DNA of 64,000 bases from Palsa-504 sp963767565. GTDB lineage: Bacteria > Actinomycetota > Actinomycetes > Streptosporangiales > Streptosporangiaceae. Position 1 is the stretch's first letter; every line of letters starts with the position of its first letter. Shown here piece by piece: positions 53,935 to 63,345 of this stretch. The stretch spans positions 1 to 64,000 of the forward strand of contig CAVYEG010000004.1 of NCBI GenBank assembly GCA_963767565.1. Direction: 5' to 3'. The notes beneath the pieces were generated by a model. That model was not told the origin of the DNA and searched no databases. It saw only the letters and a list, made by a program, of their open reading frames with translations. Both the position numbers and the translations under genes were made by a program.

Positions 53935-54540
53935 ATGGACGAGGCGGGAGAAGTGGCCGCAGGGACCGCGCCTGCCGGGAGCGGTCACGTCGGCAAGCGC
54001 GACACCCGGTCGCAGGCCCAGAAGGTCGCGCTCGAGCTGTTCGCCGAGCAGGGCTACGAGAAGACCTCGCTGCGCGAGATCGCCGAGCGCCTGGGCGTGA
54101 CCAAGGCCGCGCTCTACTACCACTTCAAGTCCAAGGAAGACATCGTCCACAGCTTCGCCGACGACTACTTCGCGGAGATCGATGCGCTGCTGAACTGGGC
54201 TAAGGACCAGCCGCCTGGTGAGCAGACCCGGCGCCAGATCCTCGACCGGTACGTCGGGATCGTCCTGGCGGGCAGTGAGGTGTTCCATTTCCTGGAGCAG
54301 AACCGGGCCGCCGTACAGGGCATGGAGGCGGGCAAGGAGAGGTTCGCGCGCTTCCGCGACCGCCTGGACGGGCTGGTCGAGCTGCTGGCCGGGCCGGGCG
54401 CACCGCTGCGGGACCGGGTCCGGGCCACGACGGCCGTGCTGTCCGTCGGCGCGACGTGCATGTTCTACCTGCAGCAGGTCGATGACCCGGACAAGCTCCG
54501 CGCGATCGTCCTGGAGATCGCCACCGACCTGATCCACTGA
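53935..54540 (+). CDS. TetR-family transcriptional repressor
   Basis: 201 residues from ATG 53935 (longer frame upstream is only a shadow of the exporter). HTH at about 20-66: VALELFAEQGYEKTSLREIA, ERLGVTKAALYYHFKSKEDI. The C-terminal helical domain should bind an inducer, probably an exporter substrate. The two 18-bp palindromes upstream are likely its operators, controlling both genes. Confidence 0.92.
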   Translation: MDEAGEVAAGTAPAGSGHVGKRDTRSQAQKVALELFAEQGYEKTSLREIAERLGVTKAALYYHFKSKEDIVHSFADDYFAEIDALLNWAKDQPPGEQTRRQILDRYVGIVLAGSEVFHFLEQNRAAVQGMEAGKERFARFRDRLDGLVELLAGPGAPLRDRVRATTAVLSVGATCMFYLQQVDDPDKLRAIVLEIATDLIH

Positions 54541-54688
54541 TCCGGATCACGCTGTCCGACGCGACGATGAGCCGTCGCGGGGAGCAGCCCCCCGATGGCC
54601 CAAGGTGGCCAGTACACGGTGCCGGTATGATTGCTTAGGACTCAGCCCCCTTGGCTCTGCTCATCCGCCGATGAGAGGGGAGCAGGAG

Positions 54689-55807
54689 ATGCTCCGGGAG
54701 AGTCTGCTCGAGCTGGCGGTCCAGGCCGGCCAGACGGTAGTAGATGCTGCCGTCAGCGACGGCTGGGACAAAGCGGACGGCGGGCTCGCGAAACTGCTGG
54801 GCCGCGGAGATGCCGGGCAGGTCCAGCTGACCGAACGCCGGTTCGAAGAGACCCGCGAGCTGATGGTCGGCGCGACCGGATCTGAGGCGGAGCTGATCCG
54901 GGAGACCCAGACGGCCCGGTGGTCGGGCCGCCTGGCGGACTTCCTGGAGGAGAACCCCGACGCCGAGGCTGACCTGCGGGCGCTGATCAAGGAGATGCGG
55001 GCGGTATCGGGTGACCAGATGACGTCTGCGTCCGCCCGTACCGTGCCCGTCAACGGCAAGGCGAGCAACGGCGCCGCTGGGGTGCCTGGGCCCGAGCAGC
55101 TCAGCGCCTTGGCCGCGCGGAGCGAAGTCGCCTACTCGACCGGGCTGGCCGGCGATGCCGCCGGCGCGCGGGACCAGTTCGCCGCGCTGCTGCCGGCCAT
55201 TGCGCGCGTCCTCGGACCTGAGCATCCCGACACCCTGGCCACCCGCGCCAGCCTGGCCTACTGGACCGGGCAGGCCGGGGACGCCGCCGCCGCGCGGGAC
55301 CAGTTCGCCCCGCTGCTGCCGGTAACCGCGCGCGTCCTGGGCGCAGCGCATCCCGACACCTTGACCTGCCGCCATAATCTCGCGAACTTCACGGGCTACG
55401 CGGGAGATGAGGGCCTCGCGCGGGACCACTTCGCGGCGCTGGTGCCGATCAGCGAGCACGTCTTCGGCGCGGACTCCGCTGAGACCCTGGCCGCCAGGTT
55501 CAACCTGGCCTACTGGACCGGGCGCGCCGGGGACGCCGCCGCGGCGCGGGTCCAGCTCGCCGCGCTGCTGCCCGGCCGCGAGCGCGTCTCCGGCCCGGAC
55601 CACCTCGACACCTTGGCCGTCCGAGAGGAACTGGCCTACTGGACCGGGCGCGCCGGGGATCCCGCCGCCGCGCGGGACCAGTTCGCGGCGCTGCTCGAGG
55701 TACGCAGGCGAACCTCTGGCACCGAGCACGAAGAGACCATGGCCGTCTGGTACCAGCTGGCTCACTGGACCGCCCTGGCTCAGGAGGCGGGCCCGGGACC
55801 CGGCTAG
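54689..55807 (+). CDS. TPR protein with five NB-ARC-associated-type repeats
   Basis: 372 residues from ATG 54689 with GAGGGGAG upstream. The N-terminal ~130 residues are helical (MLRESLLELAVQAGQTVVDA, TERRFEETRELMVGATGSEA) with an unstructured link. Then about five TPR-like units of 42 residues: HPDTLATRASLAYWTGQAGD, AAAARDQFAPLLPVTARVLG and so on. These 42-residue HPDTL repeats usually follow NB-ARC ATPase domains in actinobacteria; here they stand alone. It converges on the large fusion gene, which carries related repeats, so they may interact. Confidence 0.75.
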   Translation: MLRESLLELAVQAGQTVVDAAVSDGWDKADGGLAKLLGRGDAGQVQLTERRFEETRELMVGATGSEAELIRETQTARWSGRLADFLEENPDAEADLRALIKEMRAVSGDQMTSASARTVPVNGKASNGAAGVPGPEQLSALAARSEVAYSTGLAGDAAGARDQFAALLPAIARVLGPEHPDTLATRASLAYWTGQAGDAAAARDQFAPLLPVTARVLGAAHPDTLTCRHNLANFTGYAGDEGLARDHFAALVPISEHVFGADSAETLAARFNLAYWTGRAGDAAAARVQLAALLPGRERVSGPDHLDTLAVREELAYWTGRAGDPAAARDQFAALLEVRRRTSGTEHEETMAVWYQLAHWTALAQEAGPGPG

Positions 55808-55823
55808 CTCAGGTCCATGGGGC

Positions 55824-58800
55824 TCAGACTGTGGGTGAGGGGGACGACGACGGCGACGTCGTGGGCGAGGACGACGGCTTAGGCGACGACGAGGCCGAGG
55901 CCGATTTCGACGGCGCAACCGAGCTTGATGGCGAGGGCGAGACGGTCGGCGAGTACAGCTGGACCGGCGGCGGCACGTAGGCCGGAGCCGTGCTGGCGGC
56001 GGCGGCGGAATGCGGCGCGGCGGGCGACGTGCGGATGGCCGCCTGGCTGGGCGGCGCCGTGGCCGGGGCTGGCGCGGGACGGCTCGCAGCGGCTCGGACG
56101 CGTGGCTGAGCCGCGTGGGCCTGGGCGGTGTGGTCGGCGGCCAACGTGAGCAGCGGGACGGTGACCGCCGCCGCCAGCCACAACGCGATCGCCACCGCAG
56201 CGATCGCCGGCCCGGGGTTGCCCCGGATGCTGTCCCAGTTGACCTGCCTGATCGTCTGCCAGAACTCCCCGAACCAGGTCGGTTCCGCGCGGCGGGCCAG
56301 CCGCCGGCGATACGCTACCGCGCCCGCAGCCCGGGAGATACAGCGGATGAGGATCTCCTCCCGCAGATCCGGGGGGAGCGGGGCCAGCGGCAGCAGGTGG
56401 GAAATCGCCGCGGGGCGCAGCGCGCCCTGCCGGTGAGTCGAGCAGGTCGGGCATTCCTCCATGTGCCAGATGACCAGCTCGCGTACTTCCTCGGTCAGCT
56501 GCCCGTCCCAGTCGGCCAGCAACTCCGCCAGCACCGAGCAGGCGTGTCGTCTGGTGCGCGCGATGCGCAGCGCGGCAACGTCTTTATCCAGCCGGGTGGT
56601 GGCCCGGGAGACCCGGGTGTGGGCCCGCTTCCAGGACACGCCGAGCGCGACGGCCAGATCATGGTCGTGCAGGTCGTGCCTGAAGCTCAGCTCGATGGCC
56701 TCCCGTTCGCGAGGCTTCAGGTCGGCCAGGATGGAGCGGATCAGAGCGCGGAGCTCGGCTTGCCCCATCTCACCGTCGGCGCGGGGCAGGGAGCTCGCCG
56801 GGTCCGCGGTCGGCCTGATCGCGGGAAAGGGTGCGGTCGCGTCGAGCATCTGGCTGGGCGGCCTGATCGCGCGGAACGTAACCGTCGCATCGGCCGGGTC
56901 GGAGACCGGCTCTCGCCGCGGCTTGATGGCCCGGAACGTTACCGTCGCATCGGCGGTGTCGGAGGCCGGCTCGGGCAGCGGCTTGATCGCAGCGAACTGC
57001 ACCGTCGCATCCGCCGGCGCGGGGACCGGCTCGGACGCCTTGATCGCGCGGAACGTTACCGTCGCATCGCCGGTGTCGGAGGCCGGCTCGGACGGCGGCT
57101 TGAGCGGCTCGAACCTCACCGTCGACGCATTGGCCGAGTCGGACGCCAGCTCGGACGGCGGCTTGAGCGGCTCGAACCTCACCGTCGACGCATTGGCCGA
57201 GTCGGACGCCAGCTCGGACGGCGGCTTGAGCGGCTCGAACCTCACCGTCGACGCATTGGCCGAGTCGGACGCCAGCTCGGACGGCGGCTTGAGCGGCTCG
57301 AACCTCACCGTCGACGCATTGGCCGAGTCGGACGCCAGTTCGCGCGGCGGCTTCGCTGGGCCGGCCTGCTGGCTGGCCGGCTCGGCCGACGGCTTCGCCG
57401 GCTCGGCCGGACGGATGGCCGTATCGGCCTTCTCGTTGAGGTCCGCCCACATGGCCAGGGGCCGGCGGCGGCATTCGCGGCGGGCGATCGCGTACAGCCA
57501 CGGGCGCAGCTTGGCCGCATCGGGCAGAGAGCCGGACGCGGCGGCGGCGATGATGAAGGTGTCCTGGAGGGCCGCGGCCGCGTCGGCCGGATCCCGCAGC
57601 AGCCAATGGCAGTAGCCGTACAGGCCGCGCGCGTACCGGTCGTACGCCATGGTGATGCCCGCCGGGTCTTCCGCCGCGATCGCGGCGACCATCTCGCGGT
57701 CGCGGCGGATGGCTTCAGGTGACGGCTGGTGGCTCCGGCCGGCCTCGGCGGGGGCGGGGGGGCCGGCGTGGGCGGCGTAGGCGCGGGCGGCCGGCTTGGC
57801 CGCCGGGAGCGTGAAGGTCTTCGGGAACGACTGCCGGGCGGGATCGGCCGGCGGACGGCGGAAGCTGGCCGGAAGCGTGCGCCGGGCCGATTCGGCCGGC
57901 GGACGGCGGAAGCTGGCCAGCACCTCATCGGCGGCATCGACGGCCGACTGACTGGGCTGCGCGGTCAGGGTCTGCTCGACGGGCGGGATCGCCTCCGCGG
58001 TCCGGGCCCCGTCGCGGTAGGCCGCGGCGAGTTTCTTCCGGCTGGTCGAGGCCTGCCCGGCCAGCCGGGCCGACTCCGCGGCCCGGCCCGCGTCCTGGTA
58101 GGCGGCGGCGAGGTTCTGCCGGGAGATCCGGGTATCGGGGTGATCGGGGCCCAGCACTCGTTCCCGGTCGGCCAGGGTCTGCTCGAACAGCGAGATCGCC
58201 TCGGGGGCCCGGCCTGCGTCCCGGTAGGCAGCGGCCAGGTTGCCCTGGGAATTCAGCGTGCTGGGATGCTCGGCGCCCAGCAGCCGCTCTCGTACGGCCA
58301 GGTTCGCCTCGTACAGCGGGATCGCGTCGCTGGCCCGGCCCGCGTCCTGGTAGGCGGCGGCCAGGTTGTTCTGGGCATTCAGCGTGGCGGGATCATCCGA
58401 GCCCAGCAGCGCCTGCCGGGCGGCCAGGATCTGCTCGAACAGCGTGATCGCCTCGCCGGTCCGGCCGACGGCCAGGTATGCGGCGGCGAGGCTGTTCCGC
58501 GCGTTCAGGGTGTCCGGATGGTCCGGACCTAGCAGCTGCTCAAGATCGGCGCTCAGCGGCTCGCCGACCGCGATGGCCTGCGTGGCGCTGTCGCGCAGCT
58601 CAATCAGGTGGTACAGCGCGATGAACCGGAGCCGGAGCAGCACCCGGGCCAGGTCGTCGTCGGCTGCCGCGGCGGGCTCGGCCAGCGCCAGCAGCGCCGT
58701 CACGTGCTGGGGGATCGCCCGGACCGCGGGGCGATCTTGCGACCCGGCCAGCGCGCGAGCGTAGGTGTCCAGGACGAAGGTGGCGGCCAGGCGCGCCGCC

Positions 58801-59918
58801 ATCAGCCGCTGGCGGCGGACCAGGGTATCGCGGACCGCCTGCGCTACCAGCCGGTGCATGATGACGGTCTGGCCGTCCAGGCTGAAGGTCAGCAGCGACC
58901 GGGCGTTCAGCCATTCCAGCGCCCGGTCCACGGTGGCCGGCGCTACCCGCCGCCCGCTGACGAGCACGCCGGCCCGGCCGGCCACGTGCAGCAGGTCGCG
59001 ACGGACCCCGGCCGCCGACAGCACGGCCATGATCTCCATGACCCGGTGGCATACCCCGGTCCGATCGGAGGCCCGGACCGCCTGCAAGGACAGCAGCACC
59101 GCCCCGGCCGCGCCGCGCTGGTGGGGCTCGGCCTGGTCGTCGGCCGGGTCGTCATAGGCCGGCAGCGTCTGCAGCCGGTCCAGGTAGGCCCAGTACGTCA
59201 GGCGCTGCCCGGCGATCACCGTCGCGGCGTGCGCGAGCGCCAGCGGCAACTGCCCCAGCTCGGCCGCTACCGCCGCGGCTCCCTCGGCGTCGGCCAGGCC
59301 GGTGGTGCGGTCCAGGAACTCGGCCGCTTCGGCGGCGCCGAACACGTCCATCGCGACGCCGCGGCCCAGGGCCGGGGCCGGCTGCCGGGCACAGGTAACC
59401 AGCACCCGCGCGGCCCCGCCGGCCGGAAGGAACGGCCGCAGTTCCGCCACATCGGTCACATCGTCGACCACCAGCAGGCAGCGGGCCCCGTCTGCCTCCA
59501 GCCAGTACCGCACCGCCTGCGCCGCGTCGGCGATCTCGCGGCCGGAATCGGTGTCGATCAGTCCGGTGGCGTCAGCCACCGCGGCCAGTCCGGCTCGCAG
59601 GCTGCCGGTATCCGAGCCGTTGACCCAGGCCACCAGCCGCCAGCCGTCGGTCAGCTTGGCCCGCGCGTACGCGGCCGCCAGGTACGTGGCACCCAGCCCC
59701 TGGAGCCCGGCCGCGGAGTAGATGACCGACACCCCGGCGTCCTCGCGGTCCAGCTCCTCCAGCAGCGCGGCCCGGGGCCGGAAGCCAGGCGGCACCCGGG
59801 GGATGTCACCCACGACGACCTGGTCAATGTCAGTCAGGACCGGATCCGCCAGGACCGGGTCCAAAGCCTGCTCGTTGCGCGTGTCCGGCTGGACGTCGCC
59901 GTCAACGGTCAGGTCCAT
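55824..59918 (-). CDS. NB-ARC-like/TPR/split ECF sigma factor/zinc-finger/TM fusion protein
   Basis: 1364 residues from ATG 59918 with an AAAGGGGG site. Order: NB-ARC-like domain (about 45-330) with altered P-loop GLQGLGATYLA, CLLVVDDV and GQLPLALAHA; TPRs (430-610) with HPDTLNARNSLAAAYLAVGR units; sigma region 2 (726-813) with LYGYCHWLLRDPADAAAALQ; tandem repeats ending DATVTFRAIKP (850-1030); sigma region 4 (1053-1109) LKPREREAIELSFRHDLHDH; a zinc-finger-like IWHMEECPTCS (near 1150) as in ZAS anti-sigma factors; a membrane helix (1235-1260); and a Ser/Pro tail. It looks like a membrane-tethered sigma factor with its own sensor and inhibitor. Frame is continuous, so not an assembly join of separate frames. 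Confidence 0.85.
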   Translation of the reverse strand: MDLTVDGDVQPDTRNEQALDPVLADPVLTDIDQVVVGDIPRVPPGFRPRAALLEELDREDAGVSVIYSAAGLQGLGATYLAAAYARAKLTDGWRLVAWVNGSDTGSLRAGLAAVADATGLIDTDSGREIADAAQAVRYWLEADGARCLLVVDDVTDVAELRPFLPAGGAARVLVTCARQPAPALGRGVAMDVFGAAEAAEFLDRTTGLADAEGAAAVAAELGQLPLALAHAATVIAGQRLTYWAYLDRLQTLPAYDDPADDQAEPHQRGAAGAVLLSLQAVRASDRTGVCHRVMEIMAVLSAAGVRRDLLHVAGRAGVLVSGRRVAPATVDRALEWLNARSLLTFSLDGQTVIMHRLVAQAVRDTLVRRQRLMAARLAATFVLDTYARALAGSQDRPAVRAIPQHVTALLALAEPAAAADDDLARVLLRLRFIALYHLIELRDSATQAIAVGEPLSADLEQLLGPDHPDTLNARNSLAAAYLAVGRTGEAITLFEQILAARQALLGSDDPATLNAQNNLAAAYQDAGRASDAIPLYEANLAVRERLLGAEHPSTLNSQGNLAAAYRDAGRAPEAISLFEQTLADRERVLGPDHPDTRISRQNLAAAYQDAGRAAESARLAGQASTSRKKLAAAYRDGARTAEAIPPVEQTLTAQPSQSAVDAADEVLASFRRPPAESARRTLPASFRRPPADPARQSFPKTFTLPAAKPAARAYAAHAGPPAPAEAGRSHQPSPEAIRRDREMVAAIAAEDPAGITMAYDRYARGLYGYCHWLLRDPADAAAALQDTFIIAAAASGSLPDAAKLRPWLYAIARRECRRRPLAMWADLNEKADTAIRPAEPAKPSAEPASQQAGPAKPPRELASDSANASTVRFEPLKPPSELASDSANASTVRFEPLKPPSELASDSANASTVRFEPLKPPSELASDSANASTVRFEPLKPPSEPASDTGDATVTFRAIKASEPVPAPADATVQFAAIKPLPEPASDTADATVTFRAIKPRREPVSDPADATVTFRAIRPPSQMLDATAPFPAIRPTADPASSLPRADGEMGQAELRALIRSILADLKPREREAIELSFRHDLHDHDLAVALGVSWKRAHTRVSRATTRLDKDVAALRIARTRRHACSVLAELLADWDGQLTEEVRELVIWHMEECPTCSTHRQGALRPAAISHLLPLAPLPPDLREEILIRCISRAAGAVAYRRRLARRAEPTWFGEFWQTIRQVNWDSIRGNPGPAIAAVAIALWLAAAVTVPLLTLAADHTAQAHAAQPRVRAAASRPAPAPATAPPSQAAIRTSPAAPHSAAAASTAPAYVPPPVQLYSPTVSPSPSSSVAPSKSASASSSPKPSSSPTTSPSSSPSPTV
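57091..57340 (-). repeat. 63-bp tandem repeats inside the sigma fusion
   Basis: About four nearly identical 63-bp units encode ELASDSANASTVRFEPLKPPS. Further degenerate units continue to about 56830 with the core DATVTFRAIKP. Near-identity at DNA level implies recent expansion. Confidence 0.9.
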
Positions 59919-59972
59919 CACCCCCTTTCCACCGCCCTGATTAAAGGATCCCGGCGCGTCCTTCAAAATACG

Positions 59973-60491
59973 CTATGTCCGCGCCGGATCGCTGCTCGCC
60001 GACGCGACCTCGCGGACCAGGGGGAGGATCCGGTAGGGAACCTGGGCGGCGAGGGAGATGAGCGTCGAGGAGCGGACCACGCCCTCGGCGGAGACGATGG
60101 CGTCGATGACCCGCTGCAGGTCGGAGTTGGTGCGGGCGACGACGCGGCAGAGCAGGTCGCCGGCGCCGGTGATGGTGTGCACCTCGAGCACCTCGGGGAT
60201 GGCGGCCAGCCGCTCGGCCACCGGGTCGTGCCCGCCGGCCTGGCGGATCTCCAGCGTGATGAACGCGGTGACCTCGTAGCCGAGCGCGGCCGGGTCCACC
60301 TCGGGCCCGTAGCCGGTGATCACGCCGCGCTCGGCCAGCCGGTCCAGCCGGGCCTGCACGGTGCCGCGGGCCACGCCGAGCCGCCGGGAGGCCTCCAGCA
60401 CGCCCACCCGGGGCTCGGCGGCCAGCAATTCGATGAGCGCCGCGTCCAGGCCGTCGACCGGCCCCGGACGGCTGGTAGTCAGACTGTGCAT
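59973..60491 (-). CDS. Lrp/AsnC-family regulator
   Basis: 172 residues from ATG 60491 with GGAGCG upstream. HTH: LDAALIELLAAEPRVGVLEA, SRRLGVARGTVQARLDRLAE. The C-terminal RAM domain (VTAFITLEIRQAG, VLEVHTITGAGDLLCRVVAR) binds an amino acid effector and oligomerises. Divergent from hppD, a pairing seen in other actinobacteria, implying control of tyrosine catabolism. A 15-bp palindrome lies between. Confidence 0.93.
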   Translation of the reverse strand: MHSLTTSRPGPVDGLDAALIELLAAEPRVGVLEASRRLGVARGTVQARLDRLAERGVITGYGPEVDPAALGYEVTAFITLEIRQAGGHDPVAERLAAIPEVLEVHTITGAGDLLCRVVARTNSDLQRVIDAIVSAEGVVRSSTLISLAAQVPYRILPLVREVASASSDPART

Positions 60492-60517
60492 AGATACCAC
60501 GCTCCGTTCGGTATATA

Positions 60518-60532
60518 TAGTCAATATGACTA
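60518..60532. promoter_or_regulatory. AsnC-type operator in the divergent region
   Basis: TAGTCA-ATA-TGACTA, a perfect 6-base dyad in an AT-rich spacer between the regulator and hppD. Lrp/AsnC proteins favour such short AT-centred dyads. Confidence 0.6.
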
Positions 60533-60584
60533 GTAAAAGAGTAGCTGGTTGCGCACTTTGAAGATCCATGCGCATGCTATCGGC

Positions 60585-61691
60585 ATGACGACGCCAGCGC
60601 ACGACGCCTTCGGAATCACCGGCATGGACGCGGTGGTCTTCGCGGTCGGCAACGCGAAACAGGCCGCCCACTACTACTCGACCGCGTTCGGCATGCGGCG
60701 GGTGGCCTACCGCGGCCCGGAGACCGGCTCCCCGGACGAGGCCGCCTACGTGCTGGAGTCCGGCAGCGCGCGGTTCGTGTTCCGCGGGCCGGTGCGGGCC
60801 CGCACGCCGCTAGGCGCCCGGGTGGCCGCGCACGGCGACGGGGTGGTCGACCTGGCCCTGGAGGTGAGCTCGGCCGAGGACGCCTACCGCTACGCGGTCG
60901 CGCACGGGGCCTGCGGCCTGGCCGAGCCGCGCATCGTCGAGGACGACCACGGCAAGGTGGTGGTGGCCGCCATCGCGACCTACGGCGACACCAGGCACAC
61001 GCTGGTCGAGCGGTCCGGCTACTCCGGCGTCTACCTGCCCGGGTACGTGCCGGCCGAGCCCATCGGGACGCCCGGCGAGCGGGCCTTGTTCACCGAGATC
61101 GACCACTGCGTGGGCAACGTCGAGCTGGGCCGGATGGACGAATGGGTGGACTTCTACCACCGGGTCATGGGCTTCACCAACATGAAGGAGTTCGTCGGCG
61201 ACGACATTGCCACCGAGTACTCCGCGCTGATGAGCAAGGTGGTCGCGGACGGGACGCGGAAGGTGAAGTTCCCGCTGAACGAGCCGGCGGCCGGCAAGCG
61301 CAAGTCGCAGATCGACGAGTACCTGGAGTTCTACGGGGGCCCCGGGGTGCAGCACATCGCGCTGGCCACCGACGACATCGTGGCCAGCGTCCGGGCCATG
61401 GCCGCGGCGGGCGTGGAGTTCCTGTCCACCCCGGGCAGCTACTACGACGAGCTGGGCTCGTGGGTGGGCGAGACCCGGGTGCCGCTGGATGAGCTGCGGT
61501 CGCTCGGGATCCTGGCCGACCGGGACGAGGACGGCTACCTGCTGCAGATCTTCACCCAGCCGGTGCAGGACCGGCCGACGGTGTTCTTCGAGCTGATCGA
61601 GCGGCACGGGTCGCAGGGGTTCGGCAAGGGGAACTTCAAGGCGCTGTTCGAGGCGATCGAGCGGGAGCAGGCCCGGCGCGGCAACCTGTAA
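60585..61691 (+). CDS. hppD: 4-hydroxyphenylpyruvate dioxygenase
   Basis: 368 residues from ATG 60585. Two vicinal-oxygen-chelate halves. Fe(II) ligands: His in FTEIDHCVGNVELG, His in GPGVQHIALATDDI, and Glu in PTVFFELIERHG. C-terminal GFGKGNFKALFEAIEREQ is characteristic. The enzyme converts 4-hydroxyphenylpyruvate to homogentisate in tyrosine degradation; homogentisate can also feed pyomelanin. Convergent with the transpeptidase gene, three bases apart. Confidence 0.96.
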   Translation: MTTPAHDAFGITGMDAVVFAVGNAKQAAHYYSTAFGMRRVAYRGPETGSPDEAAYVLESGSARFVFRGPVRARTPLGARVAAHGDGVVDLALEVSSAEDAYRYAVAHGACGLAEPRIVEDDHGKVVVAAIATYGDTRHTLVERSGYSGVYLPGYVPAEPIGTPGERALFTEIDHCVGNVELGRMDEWVDFYHRVMGFTNMKEFVGDDIATEYSALMSKVVADGTRKVKFPLNEPAAGKRKSQIDEYLEFYGGPGVQHIALATDDIVASVRAMAAAGVEFLSTPGSYYDELGSWVGETRVPLDELRSLGILADRDEDGYLLQIFTQPVQDRPTVFFELIERHGSQGFGKGNFKALFEAIEREQARRGNL

Positions 61692-61694
61692 CGC

Positions 61695-63005
61695 TTACGC
61701 CGTCGCGTTGCCGGCCGGCGAAGTCTGCAGCGGCGCGGTCGCGGTGTCCGGCGGCAGCGTGGCGGGGTCGACGAACGTGCTGCCACCCGGCCCGGCCATG
61801 ACGGCCTGGCCGGTGGCGCTGCCCTTGAGGTACTGCGGCCAGGACAGGAACCACTGGGTCCAGCCGTTGTCCCAGGTGCCGCCCTTGGGGCTGCCCGTGA
61901 TCGTGATCGGGTCGCCGGGCACGGCCAGGTTGTAATACGTCTGCGCGTCCGCGGGCGAGAGGTTGACGCAGCCGTGGCTGACGTTCTCGAAGCCCTGCTC
62001 GCCCACCGACCAGTACGCGTCGTGGTAGTAGTCCCCGCTGAAGGTGAACCGGACCGACCACGGCACCTCCAGGCTGTACCCGGGGCCGGTCATCAGCACC
62101 GGGTTGGCCTTCTCGATGGTCAGGTAGGACCCGTTGGGGGTGGCGTCGCCCGGCTTGCCTGAGCTGATCGGCCAGTCGTAGCGGAGCTTGCCGTTTTCGT
62201 AGATCCGGGTGCGGTGCGTCCGGGTGTTCCCGACCGCGATCAGCGACGCGCCGATGCGGAACGTCTGGGTCAGCGTGTGGTCCCCGTACACGCCCGGGGC
62301 GCCCTGCACGCCGTCCAGGTGCCCGGTGAAGCTCACCGTTACCCCGGCCGGCCAGTAGTCACGCGGCCGGAAGTAGGCGCAGGTGGCGGCCATGTTGCAC
62401 GGCTCGTCCCAGTACCACGCGCCGGCCACCGGGACCGAGGTGGTGACCTGCAGCGCCCGCTCGACCGCGGCCTTGTCCAGGATCGGCTGGCTGAAGTACA
62501 AGATGATCGGCATGCCCACGCCGTAGGTCTGGCCGTAGCCCTCGAGGATCTCGGTGCTGAACGTGCGGGGCGGGGTCAGGGTGCGGAACGCGCTGGTGGC
62601 GGTGGCTGTTCCACCGCCCTTTCCGGTGGCGGTGGCGGTGACCGTGTAGGCCTGGGAGACGGCCAGGGCCCACCGGGTGTGCCAGCTCCGGCCGTTCTGG
62701 CTGAGGCGGCCGGGCACGGTCCCGGCGGGCGTGCGCACGGTGACGCCGGTCAGGGTGCCGCCGGCCGCGGTGACGGTGATGCCGGCCGACGGGTCGGCCG
62801 CGGCAGCGCCGTTGGCGGGGGTGATCGTGATCTTGGTCGTGGCGGTCGTGGTCTTGGTCCCCGCGCTGGTCCTGGTGTTGGCCGCGGGACTGGCCTTGGG
62901 GGTGGCGGGTCCGCTGCTCGTGCACCCGGCCGCTAGCAGGGTCATCGCCGCCACGGCGGCGATGCCCGCCAGCCGCCTGCCCGTCGGGCCGCCCCCGCGT
63001 CGCAT
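61695..63005 (-). CDS. L,D-transpeptidase lipoprotein (LdtMt2-like)
   Basis: 436 residues from ATG 63005 (GTG 63008 also possible; GGGAGG upstream). Lipobox LLAAGCTS at about 25-32 gives a lipid-anchored outer-face protein. Ig-like domains follow, then a YkuD domain with GKLRYDWPISSGKPGDATPN and the catalytic motif HGCVNLSP. These enzymes make 3-3 cross-links in peptidoglycan and are carbapenem targets. Confidence 0.95.
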   Translation of the reverse strand: MRRGGGPTGRRLAGIAAVAAMTLLAAGCTSSGPATPKASPAANTRTSAGTKTTTATTKITITPANGAAAADPSAGITVTAAGGTLTGVTVRTPAGTVPGRLSQNGRSWHTRWALAVSQAYTVTATATGKGGGTATATSAFRTLTPPRTFSTEILEGYGQTYGVGMPIILYFSQPILDKAAVERALQVTTSVPVAGAWYWDEPCNMAATCAYFRPRDYWPAGVTVSFTGHLDGVQGAPGVYGDHTLTQTFRIGASLIAVGNTRTHRTRIYENGKLRYDWPISSGKPGDATPNGSYLTIEKANPVLMTGPGYSLEVPWSVRFTFSGDYYHDAYWSVGEQGFENVSHGCVNLSPADAQTYYNLAVPGDPITITGSPKGGTWDNGWTQWFLSWPQYLKGSATGQAVMAGPGGSTFVDPATLPPDTATAPLQTSPAGNATA

Positions 63006-63140
63006 CACGAACCTCCCGGCCGGCCCCGGGCCGGGAGATCCGCTGACCGGCCGGGCGCGCGCTCAAGGTGAGTGTTCCCCTCCGGGGCCGGCCCCGAACG
63101 TGACTCTGCCGCGATCAGGCGCAAAGAGTGGCCGGTAGGC

Positions 63141-63338
63141 GAGGGCATTGACGTCCATCTAGCTGGCGTCGATTTGAATTCTGACGCGCTCCGCATACGA
63201 ATCGAGCAAGCCGGCGATCTCGACGAGGCAATCGTCGGGGACCTGCGCGAAGTGACCCTTCAGCCTGAGTTCTACGACGTGATCTACTGCTCGTTTGTGC
63301 TCGAGCACGTGAGAGGCGCTGAGCAGGTTCTCGATCGA
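63141..63338 (+). pseudogene. Class I methyltransferase fragment
   Basis: Reads VHLAGVDLNSDALRIRIEQA, GDLREVTLQPEFYDVIYCSF, VLEHVRGAEQVLDR: SAM-binding motifs II to IV. The usual N-terminal glycine-rich motif is absent and the C-terminus is cut near 63340, just before a hairpin and the intron. A relic. Confidence 0.7.
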
Positions 63339-63345
63339 GGAGGGT

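Noticed and set aside
57091..57340. 63-bp direct repeats as a CRISPR array
   Set aside because: They are contiguous, in frame and coding, with no spacers.
58608..60533. 641-residue open frame on + antisense to the sigma fusion and AsnC genes
   Set aside because: Spans two real genes and their promoter and lacks any domain.
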